From NCBI GenBank assembly GCA_020650975.1, contig JAIPMN010007846.1, forward strand, positions 1 to 43,811: 43,811 bases of DNA, written 5' to 3'. Positions 1 to 43,811 of this stretch are shown one piece after another (the stretch's first letter is position 1; each line of letters opens with the position of its first letter). This DNA comes from Apostichopus californicus. Lineage: Eukaryota; Echinodermata; Holothuroidea; Aspidochirotida; Stichopodidae. The position numbers and the translations under genes are program-made. The notes under the pieces are model-generated. The model did no database searches. It saw only the letters and a list, made by a program, of their open reading frames with translations, and was not told the origin of the DNA.

Positions 1-815
1 CTTAAAGGCATAGCTGGTGTATTTTTGAAATCCTCTAATCAGGTCAATGTTTATGTTACATTGAATATTAACACTTGTGCCTTTCCGGAATTGATGTATG
101 GCACATTGTATTATTTTCTTTTGGGACTCGGTAAAACTTGATAAAACCTAGCACTTTTGGACAAGGAATTTGCTCTTTTCGCAAAAATTCTTAAGCCCTC
201 ACGTGTCTAAGTGTCACCTTGTGACGTACATGTGCGGTTGAGGAAAATTTCGATAAGGCTGTTCACTTCAGAACTAACACTATGCCGATACCCACCGTTC
301 AGCACTATCATGCCGGTACGACACACTTGCCTTGCATAGCTGTTAGTATTTTAGATGATCTTTTTCTTTACATTGTTTAATAAGAATAACACTACTATGT
401 TTGCATGCAGCCACTCTGAATATGTCTCTCTCCTCCAGAACTCCGAAAAGCAGAGGAACGGTCATCAATGATCAGAACCTACGAAATAACGCTGTTTCTG
501 ATCCGCTTCACGCTCAGAGAGAGACATTGTTACTCTTCATCGTGGTTGCAACTCCAAACAATTCTAATCACTCGTAATAACTTACGAACTATAGAAATGA
601 TCCTTGGAAGTATAGTAGTAAAGATACAATGGGCGTAAAATATGAACCAATCGTTTAAAGATGTACTTTCCCTCGTAGTGAAATACTGTATGGTGTTTGT
701 ATTCAAATCAGATTAACGATGCAATGTTTCAATGTTCTATCCCTAACAATGAATGGACATTATTACAGAGCGCATGTCACTGAAAATTGGACTCATAAAA
801 GTGGGAAAATATAAT

Positions 816-1336
816 TTATTTAAAGGTGTTATCAACGAAATCGTAGATCATCTCTACAAAGGAATGCCACTTTACGGCGTTGCTATATATGCAAATAACC
901 ACAAATATGGAGTAGTTTAGTTTAGTAGAAAAAAAAGGATAAGGAGGGACACTCAAGTCCCCATCAAGGACCCTATAGGAGAGAGAAAAAACTGAAGACA
1001 CAAACACGCAGACCCGATTACAATGCTGAAAGTGCTTGTCCAAAGCATTCTTAAACCCATTCACACTACTTGCAGGTACAACCTTCTCATGCAAACCGTT
1101 CCACTCATTCACAACCCTATTAGAAAAAAAGTTATGCCGAATATTAATCCTACTCTGTAACTTTTGGAATTTAAGGCAATGACCTCTGGTAGAACTACTA
1201 TCAGCAAACATGAAAAAGTCAGTGAAGGATAAATTGTCAAAACCATACATCATCTTGAAAAACTGAATTAAGTCACCACGTTTAACCAGTGTAGTGAGAT
1301 TCAACAGCTGTAACCGCCTATAATATTCTTGCTCCT
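816..1336 (-). mobile_element. 5'-truncated LINE fragment (C-terminus of non-LTR reverse transcriptase ORF)
   Basis: The minus strand encodes a stretch typical of the C-terminal tail of jockey/CR1-like non-LTR polyproteins. It reads roughly YYRRLQLLNLTTLVKRGDLI, then a KMMYG motif, then FFSNRVVNEWNGLHEKVVPA and FKNALDKHF. This order (RRL..L..RR.RGDLI..K...G, FSNRVVN.WN.LP, FK..LD) is a recurring signature in animal LINEs. Two TAA codons sit just upstream in frame, so the reverse transcriptase core is missing. It is a dead 5'-truncated copy. The subfamily cannot be set from this piece. Confidence 0.65.
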
Positions 1337-3012
1337 GTTATTAGTCACATTGACTATGTGAATTGTTTCTACAGTGGATTACGTATAATTATGTAATCTA
1401 TTAGCTACGAATTCAGAATGCTGTTGTTAAAGAATTGTATTTGATGTACCATCAAGCACGCACGCATGTTCAAGTACTCCTCTCCTGCGAGAGGTTTACT
1501 GCATGGTTGCCTATCACTTACGGAATCCAGGTCTAGATTCTTACGCTTGCCTTTAATATGCTTCATCACAAGGGACATTTCTATCTTAAGGATTTGCGTC
1601 CATTAGGACCAGATATTATTGCACTCGGTCAGCTTATATCTGATCTCTGTCTGATCTCTTTATATGTTCCTAGGATCCATTCTAAGTTAGGAGAAAGCGC
1701 TTTTTGCTTCATTGCTCCTAAACTCTGAAATAGTTTTACTATTAAAATTCGAAGTAGTAACATCTTTATCATTTTTAAGAATAGGTTAAGTAAAACCTTA
1801 TTTTTATCTTCCTTATTTTGAGAAGTATTTATCGTTTGCATTTTATTTGCTCTTACGCTTTTTTTTTATCTCCCTGTTTTGATTCTGTATGTGTTGGTTT
1901 TTATCCTTCTCTTTTGTTGCCTTGATTTTTTGTGTCTTGACTCTGTCCAGCGCCTTTTATTACTACTTTGAATAGTTGACACTTTATAAATCTTTTTAAT
2001 AATAATAATATGCTCTTGGCATCTTATCTTATTTGCGATCAATATTGATCAATTGAAAATCATCAAAAATTTAGACCTTTCAATTTTTCAAAATGAAATC
2101 TGGATAGAACAAGCTAATAAACTGCTTTGATATGAACATTCAGTAGCGAGCTGCACTAAGAACTTGAAGTAACCAATACCACTCCAACTGAAAATGGTAT
2201 GAGTAAACTGTGAACGGACAAGGGGGAGGGGGTGATGGGTGTTAGAAGGGCGAGGGGAAGGGGAATTAGAAGGGGTAGAAGCCATGAGATGCAAGTATTG
2301 TATATTTAGAAACAATAAAGATAGCAAGTCACCAACACACTGTCATAGCAAGATTATCTTGAAGGGGAAAAAATGACAAAACCCAGGTTTTGATAAGTAC
2401 AAAATATTAAGTGTATTAATGAGCCTGAGGAGATCCTGTACAAGGAAGATGTGCAATGCTTTCTACAAAATGTTCAACCATTGTGCAAAATTTATCTGAA
2501 AATTTTACAAAGTTTATCTCTCACAATATTTCTCCATAATCTTGCTCATTTTTTTTTACCTTTTTTTTTTAACCAGTTTATTTTTTTATTTTTTTTTAAT
2601 TTTATTCATGTACACTACTAAGTGGATACAACGCTAGACTTTCACACACAATTATTTTGAGAAGCATATGAATTATCTATCAAAATTAATTTTAAATGAA
2701 TAAATTATGCAAATTAGATCGTTGTCTGAGAACACCCCCATGACCTATACATTCCTCATTCATTCTATACCGAAACATATAGAAGGAATGAAGCAAAACC
2801 CTGCTGTAAATTAAAATTAATTTAAATTTATTTTCATGATCAAATCTCAACAAAGGAAAAAATTGTTACAAAAAAGAGAGACAATTCTGTAACTATTATT
2901 ACTCCATAATATGTTTTCTTCTAAAAGAAAAGCACACAACAAACAAATAAGTTTATATAAGATGTAGTGACCTCTATGATCAAAACATTACTGGATATGC
3001 TTCAGGCCAAAT

Positions 3013-3032
3013 GGGGGTGGGGGGGGGGGGGG
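3013..3032 (+). repeat. Poly-G run
   Basis: Five Gs, one T and then fourteen Gs form a G-tract followed by GAGG. Such runs are prone to length error in assembly. No gene lies over it. Confidence 0.9.
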
Positions 3033-3418
3033 AGGTTATATGGAAGATCAAATCAGTTTACTGAAACATTAGTAGGCAATGGGGAAAGCACAAGTTGATA
3101 TGGTAGTGTACACATTGGAATCTTCTTGAAAAATGGATGTGATTTTGAGATAACTACAGTACTGTTAATTGTTTCATTTAAGATGCCTTGTTGAGTGTCT
3201 GGATTATAGTACTTTTAGGTACCTTAGAGTGATATTCTGGTAATGATATGATACTTATATCTATGAGAACAAATATTCTACACTATTAGTTGTGTACACT
3301 CTATCTCAATATCTTGTTCTTCACTGTAGATATGGTACTTTGAAAGTAAACTATTTTAGCCAAATAAAACCCCCTTTTTTTTTACTTCAGGAAATGGATC
3401 ATTGTAGGGTGAGGGTTC

Positions 3419-3581
3419 TGTGATGTCATCATGACAGACGTTCTTTTAATCCTTGATTAATACTTGAAATGAGATTGATTTGGAATGTTCTTTTAGTTGT
3501 CAATATTATCTTCAGTGGATAACAATTAATGCATTATTAAAACAAAGACGTTTTCCGCCTGATAACCATGATGACATCACA
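3419..3581. mobile_element. Small inverted-repeat (MITE-like) element
   Basis: A perfect 15-bp inverted repeat, TGTGATGTCATCATG at 3419-3433 and its complement at 3567-3581, bounds a 163-bp non-coding AT-rich interior. The size and terminal repeats resemble a miniature inverted-repeat transposable element. I found no clear target-site duplication, so the assignment is tentative. Confidence 0.4.
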
Positions 3582-5191
3582 AACTCAGCTGTTTCCATAT
3601 GCATTCTAAAAGTTTCTATAATGCTAGTATAGAATGTGGTATATCACAAGTCTGTTAAACAATTCAAATGCTAACCAACCACACATTACATACACCAGAC
3701 GGCAAAGCCTATACCGTGACACAAGCAGTTTTTGATGCAACTTAAAGCATTCTCTCTTGTCATTCCCTTCGTGCCATTCCTCCAGACAATGTGTCATTTT
3801 AACATTGCAGTCACACATGTTTTCACAAGTGCTGAGGTTGTGAGGAGACAGGTAAGTTAAATTAATTTGCTAGTGTCACGGTGTATCCATGTTTCCAATA
3901 TAATAACAAACCTCTCAGTAACTTCATTCTTGTTTTCAACATCAGCTATCAATCAATAACTAGCTTGAACAAGTTACAGTCGCTGTTTCAAATAAACAGT
4001 TAAACTGTCAACAACTTGTTCGCTGCTCCCCATGGAACATGCCAACAACAGTGACTTACTTACCAGGCCCTTGCACTCAGCATGTCAATCTATCAGTCAC
4101 TATTAAGTATCTTAGTCAACTACTTTCTTTGACCCTTCCATGAAATGTTCCAGATTACCTAGCAGTCTCTATGTAGCCTGACCAATGCTTTCACCCAAAA
4201 ACAGTCACAAAATAACTCAACCTTTGCCATAAAATATAATTATTAAGCAGTGAGTCAATCAGAAACTGTGTCCTTCCATTCAGCTGCACTCACAAAATAA
4301 TACAAATCCTTGCAATATGTATGTGAATTTATCTCTCTCAGTAACTGGGCCCTCATTTTCAACATTTCAACCCTTTCAATACATATATGAGTTCATCTCT
4401 CTCAGTCACTCAGTAACTGGGCCCAGCTCACTTTCAACATTTCAACCACACCTCAACCCTTTCAATACATATATGGGTTCATCTCTATCAGTCACTCAGT
4501 AACTGGGCCTCAACCCTTTCAAACCTCAACCCTTTCAATAAACATATCAATTTATCTCTCTCAGTCACTCAGAACTGGGCCCTCGCTTTCAACATTTCAA
4601 CCACACCTCAACCCTTTCAATGAAATATGTTTTCATCCCTCTCAGTCACTCAGTAGCTGGGCCCTCAACATTTCAACCACATATCAACCCTTTCAATAAA
4701 CATATGGGTTCATCTGTCTCAGTCCCTCAGTAACTGGGCCCTCGCTTTCAACATTTCAACCACATATCAACCCTTTCAATAAACATATGGGTTCATCTCT
4801 CTCAGTCGCTCAGTAGCTGGGCCCTCGCTTTCAACCTCATATCAACCCTTTCAATAAACAAATGGGTTCATCTGTCTCAGTCGCTCAGTAACTGGGCCCT
4901 CGCTTTCAACATTTCAACCACATATCAACCCTTTCAATAAACATCTGAGTTCATCTCTCTCAGTCGTTCAGTAGCTGGGCCTTTACTTTCAACCACATAT
5001 CAACCCTTTCAATAAACATTTGAGTTCATCTCTCTCAGTCGCTCAGTAGCTGGGCCCTCGCTTTCAACATTTCAACCTCATATCAACCCTTCAATACAAG
5101 TATGAGTCCATCTCTCTCAGTCGCTCAGTAGCTGGGCCCTTGCTTTCAACCACATATAAACCCTTTCAATAAACATATGGGTTCATCTGTC

Positions 5192-39608
<34,417 letters not shown>

Positions 39609-41456
39609 ATCTCAAGCGTACGAAACCATAACTGTATACCAGCAATATTAGACTAAATCCCACATTTCCGAAGAAAATTCGAGGAAGAACGGCAGTGACT
39701 ACTACGTTCCCTGAGTGTATGATACAAATCTGTGTTGAGCCGTTGCCTCATAACATCATATATTTACGCACACAAAGTAGTACCATATTATTCGTCGTTC
39801 TTGCAGTCAAATATTAAGTCAGGTGCATTGGTTTGTTTCAGAAACTCTTTGGCTAATCTTTGGTAATAGTTTGGGTATTTTCTACTGTTTTTATATATTA
39901 TTTTATAGAACATAACATGTTTAACTTGTTTAGGAGGAAAATAAAATATTCTACCGCCATTCCTGTTTACCTTTGACCTCCTTGTCAAGACGCAAGTCCG
40001 CCATGTGTACAAAAGCCTACGTATTTCGTCTTTGTATAGAATTTGCATGCTACTGCGCTATATACCCTTGTACAGTACAGTAGTGTTACCAGTAGAGAGA
40101 CGAACATCAGCTGATTTTCTGCACGGAAACAATACATGTGTAATATCAGTGCAGTCTGATGAAACTATAATGATACAGGGGTATTAGTACGTTGGTATTT
40201 TGTCCACCTGTCTCCGGAAAAGAGGTATTTGAATGTTTTATATCATTTACGAGAATTACACGAAAGAAGCTAGTTTTATTTTTAGCTGTCAGCTATATCT
40301 TAGCTTATAATCCATTGAAGTGAATAAAAATGAAATAATATTGCTAAGACGAAAACCAAGGTTAAAGTTAGGCTAACCTTCATTACTAATCATTTAACAA
40401 TTAAGTATGAAAAGACCTAAGTTAGGTCTTGATGAATTTTGTAACGATAAAGGTGCATTTGAAATATTCATCAACGCGACTACTTCAGTTTTTAGTGACT
40501 AACAACTGGAAGTTTATTTGAAATTCCCATTGCGCGCAACATAGCATAACACTTAGTAACAATAACATTGCTAGCCAGTGACAAGGTAGCATACATCTAG
40601 ATTATAGTTTGTAATTTGTAGGCATTGGCTACCCTCCAGTCCAGTCCTATTTCTATATTAGATTTTACATTCACATTCATTGCAAGCTGATTGCTCTCTG
40701 AAAATTTACTGATCAGATTGTGGTATAAGACAAAGATGCATAGGCCTATCTCAGCAGTGAATATTTGGACTTGAAGATTTTTCTGATGCCTTTGACTCAT
40801 GACATGGTTATAATAAAATTAAGACGAAGCACATCAATTGCTTGAAAGTTATTTAAATACATGACATTATTTCAATGAAGATTCCTCCTCTTACTGCTAT
40901 TAGAACACAATGAAACATTAGGGTTGTTTAATAAATAGAATAACTTCAGTGGCAGTCCCAGGTTTAACTTAACTACAATCATAAACCATAACTTCATACA
41001 ACATTTATACTAATGCTATCACGATTTAATATCCACTTGACACGTGTTATGAAAATGGTAGAAGTAACATTAAACATTACTAAAATATTTTGATATCATG
41101 TCAAATAAGAGTATTGTTGCAACTTTTTTTAATGTCAGTAAAAATAGCAGATTGCGTTCCAACAAATGCCATTTTATAACATTTTATGATTGAGAAAACT
41201 AAGTCTACAAGTGGCTTTTCCATTTACTGAGATTCAGATCATCTGTATCCCCATTGTCATAGGTATAACAGAAAGACAGTTATGTTAAACAGCAATGCGC
41301 AACAAGCCTATGTACAGCGAATTTACCTCAAAGGTGAAAATAAACTCTAGTAAGTTGATAAAAAGATCCTTCTCGTCCTGGAGTACCATGTGTGGTCTAC
41401 TTTGACATTTCGACATGATTTAACTTCTGGTAACCAATATGTAAATTAACTTTCAG
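39609..41456. promoter_or_regulatory. Intergenic region between head-to-head PHIP and DHDDS, likely promoter region
   Basis: The start codons diverge, 1.87 kb apart. DHDDS has a splice acceptor (AACTTTCAG) 17 bases before its ATG, so its transcription start lies further upstream in this interval. I found no clear TATA box, CpG island or conserved motif and cannot place either promoter. A weak A/T-rich TAAATATAT on the minus strand lies about 150 bases upstream of the PHIP ATG. Confidence 0.5.
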
Positions 41457-41473
41457 AAAAAATAGCTGGTAGA

Positions 41474-42500
41474 ATGAGTGCTGCTGAGTTGCAGAAGCTA
41501 CGAGAATCCTCAGAATGGTTTCCTGAGAAAGAGTATTTGGCCCAGCAGACTTGGCTCCAGAAGACATGTGCCAGAATCCTGAGTTGTGGGCCCATGCCTA
41601 AGCACATTGCTTTCATTATGGATGGCAATAGAAGATACGCTAGGAAGTCATCCATCGACAGACAGGAGGGTCACTTGCAGGGTTTTAACAAATTAGCCGA
41701 GGTAAATCAAAGTGCAATGCAAATTTCTCATTAACCTGTCTGTATTCTGTGCATATATTTGTCCCTTCTGTTACTGTTACTTGTCATTTAGCCTCTGAAG
41801 AAGATCCTGCTAGGATCGAAATGTCAGGCCAACTTACTTTTACACATTCTCTTACACAGGCTCTCTAGTGGATAAGTAGTTTGCTAACAGTTTTATTTTA
41901 TTTTTATTTCAAATTTCTCATCAGTTTTTCAGCAGTATGTAAGATAAATGCACATCATCACTTCAGTAATTGTTTGTAAAATATCAATTTAGTACAGTAT
42001 GCAAATTACATGAGCATTTGCTTAGAACTATTTATTTCTTGTCGCATATATTATAGGGCTTGTCGATTTGGAAATTAATATATCAGACTCTATTTTATTT
42101 TCTGGCATGAAGAGGACATGTCGATACATGTTATTTTACAAATTAAATTTGAGACAAGTTGAGTTACAAATGTTATTCCCTGGATACCTTTTATTATTAT
42201 TATTTGTTACATTAATCCAATTAACTATAGATACTTAAAAGAAAGAGGTATTTTAACTTTCAGGTGTTGATGAATTGTATGTGTTATATTTATTCTATTT
42301 TTTATCATGACAATATTTAGAAATAATGGATAGAAGTTATTCTCCTTTATTTTACAGACGTTGCAATGGTGTTTAGATTTAGGTATCACAGAAGTAACAG
42401 TCTACGCTTTCAGCATCGAGAACTTCAAACGATCCAAAGATGAAGTGGACGGACTCATGCACTTAGCCAGACAGAAGTTTGAAAAATTGCTAGAAGAAAA
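41474..42500 (+). CDS. DHDDS: Dehydrodolichyl diphosphate synthase (cis-prenyltransferase), 5' part: two coding exons, continues past the window
   Basis: DHDDS with its partner NUS1 extends farnesyl diphosphate with isopentenyl diphosphate units at the ER to make the dolichol precursor for N-glycosylation. Exon A (coding 41474-41701, 76 residues) ends in GTAAAT and contains [20 protein letters not shown] with the catalytic Asp50 in MDGNRR, then [14 protein letters not shown]. Exon B (42358-42500) encodes [40 protein letters not shown] and ends in phase 2 before GTAAGT. Acceptors are AACTTTCAG (41456) and TTTACAG (42357). The N-terminus has about 16 more residues before MPKH than human DHDDS. 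The start has A at -3. The C-terminal two thirds are outside the window or not visible before 43811. Confidence 0.95.
41786..41848 (+). repeat. Interspersed hairpin element, copy B, DHDDS intron 1
   Basis: It reads TTTAGCCTCTGAAGAAGATC, then CTGCTAGGATCGAAATGTC, then AGGCCAACTTACTTTTACAC. It differs from copy A (9882-9943) at two or so positions over about 60 bases. The stem GATCCT/AGGATC with loop GCT is perfect. Confidence 0.7.
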
Positions 42501-43530
42501 GTAAGTCAAAGAAAGAAAGATATCTGACAAATTTAGGTCTTCGCCTAGAGACCACTATATGTTTAAATGTTGCACCTTATAATTTCATAGGCAATCAAAT
42601 ATTCTGCATAGTCAAGCATTAGCTTAATGTACTCTTAAAGTAATCGGACAGAAAAACACAGGTGTAGGAATTCAGATTTCAGAATGGTAGATTCACAAGG
42701 GAGAGAAAGTAGATATTGACCCAAAAGTGGGTCAATGGGGGCACAATAATAAATGTTACCAATTTGGAGTAGTTTATGGTAGATTTGAGGGCATATGTTG
42801 ATGTAAGGCAGGTTACTATCTTTGTCAATAAATACACAACCTAGGAAAAAGTTGGTTTTTTGGGGGTTTTTTTTTTTTGGCAGCTGACAAAATACCCATT
42901 CAGCATGATATGTACCGCTTACTTCAAGAAAGTTAGTTTATAGGCTAAAATGCTAACCCTAACAACTATTTCACAACAAGTATGCTATGTCCGGAGAGCT
43001 AAACTTAACTTTTTTCTTAATGATTTAGACAAAATATAGTCTAGTAATTGAGTAAGAGGGAAATATTTCATATATAGCAACATATCCCATGAAGAGGATA
43101 CTGCACCATCACAGCCAGTTACTTGAATGATGAGTTGGGGGGGATCGGGGGATATAGCATGATTACAGACATGGGATAAATGAAAATATGTGATAAAGAA
43201 AGTTTGTTAAGTTTATCATACTTTCATGAAGTTTTGAAAATGGTGCGACCAGAGTGGGCCCAGTTGATATCATATCCCCCCTTCACTGATCATAATACTA
43301 GGGTTGTAACTTGTATGTAAGTTAAAGTAATGACATTTAAACATATGATTGAAACCTTAAACAAGTTCAGTATATTTTTTCATCAATCAAAAGGAATCCA
43401 TCCATCCATCCACCCATGCATTTTAGAAAAAGGTTTGAACAATTTTGTCCCTTTCCATGGAAAAAATTATGTTCCAAAATGTGAATATATCATGCCAATA
43501 ATCAATAACTGCCAATTCTACCTAACTCAG
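42501..43530 (+). other. DHDDS intron 2 (start), no exon seen
   Basis: This is AT-rich intron sequence. I looked for the next conserved block (family [20 protein letters not shown]) and did not find it. Short T-runs and a G-run (43138-43150) are present and nothing else was recognised. Confidence 0.6.
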
Positions 43531-43811
43531 TGAAATAATGTAACTGTTTTTGAAGGCTACCTCACTCAATGAAATAATGTAACTGTTTCTCAAGGCTACC
43601 TAACTCAGTGAAATAATGTAACTGTTTTTGAAGGCTACCTCACTCAATGAAATAATGTAACTGTTTCTCAAGGCTACCTCACTCAATGAAATAATGTAAC
43701 TGTTTCTCAAGGCTACCTCACTCAATGAAATAATGTAACTGTTTCTCAAGGCTACCTTACTCAATGAAATAATGTAACTGTTTCTCAAGGCTACCTTACT
43801 CAATGAAATAA
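43530..43811. repeat. 39-bp tandem array running off the window, DHDDS intron 2
   Basis: Units read CTCACTCAATGAAATAATGT then AACTGTTTCTCAAGGCTAC, with variants CTAACTCAGTG and GTTTTTGAAGG. Seven or more copies are visible. Because 39 is divisible by three, the minus strand stays open as a 13-residue repeat, which I treat as an artefact. Confidence 0.93.

Larger units (their letters stand above)
1..4329. other. Left flank, no protein-coding gene recognised
   Basis: This is AT-rich sequence downstream of the PHIP 3' end. It contains a LINE fragment (816-1336), a G-run (3013-3032) and a 163-bp inverted-repeat element (3419-3581), each listed separately. The remaining open frames are short, have no recognisable family and lack good splice contexts. 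The PHIP polyadenylation site should lie here or inside the array at 4330-5191. I saw no convincing minus-strand AATAAA within the array. Confidence 0.6.

Noticed and set aside
4330-5190. Repeat units carrying LKARAQLLSD as alternative terminal exons of PHIP
   Set aside because: No unit has a pyrimidine tract and AG acceptor before the coding block, so they cannot be spliced in as seen.
39755-39770. TATA box for PHIP (TAAATATAT on the minus strand)
   Set aside because: The sequence is common in AT-rich DNA and no initiator or other element supports it.
41327-41416. Minus-strand 30-codon frame (MSKCQSRPHMVLQDEKDLFI...) ending at a GTAAAT donor, as PHIP first exon
   Set aside because: It has no similarity to the family N-terminus and its phase would skip the conserved Glu. 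The exon at 39560-39608 fits better in phase, position and sequence.
43600-43803. Minus-strand 13-residue repeat protein (SEVALRNSYIISL repeats)
   Set aside because: It arises from a 39-bp tandem array with unit length divisible by three. There is no start context, splice site or family.

Overview
This is a window of animal (invertebrate) nuclear DNA. It is AT-rich, with long introns, consensus GT-AG splice sites, and many minisatellites and retroelement relics. The protein sequences, and the presence of one undivided PHIP/BRWD-type gene, suggest an invertebrate, perhaps an echinoderm or other marine deuterostome. The species cannot be fixed from the sequence alone.

Most of the window (5192-39608, minus strand) is one gene: a complete PHIP/BRWD-family protein (bromodomain and WD-repeat protein, a chromatin reader and CRL4 substrate receptor). 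I reconstructed 34 coding exons by reading splice sites and comparing with the known family layout. All exon phases agree, and the total is 4950 coding bases, or 1649 residues plus a stop. Domain order is LisH-like N-terminus, WD40 propeller, linker, cryptic Tudor region, bromodomain 1, bromodomain 2, and an acidic/basic tail. Intron 1 is a GC-AG intron.

Upstream and head to head lies the start of DHDDS (cis-prenyltransferase of dolichol synthesis, plus strand from 41474). Two coding exons are visible and the rest runs off the window. The start codons are about 1.87 kb apart. The two proteins have unrelated roles (chromatin and dolichol), so only a shared promoter region could link them.

The left flank (1-4300) holds a LINE fragment and a small inverted-repeat element. 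Introns hold another LINE 3' end, a BEL/Pao gag relic, a hAT-type element with an exact 8-bp target duplication, tRNA-derived SINE sequence, a possible 2.2-kb inverted-repeat-bounded block with a recurring 16-bp motif, and many tandem arrays.

The most unusual observation is that two separate minisatellites in the PHIP gene each contain the 3' edge of the neighbouring coding exon. The array at 4330-5224 repeats the last ten codons and stop codon about twelve times. A 90-bp array at 13144-13460 repeats the end of a bromodomain-2 exon with its splice donor four times.
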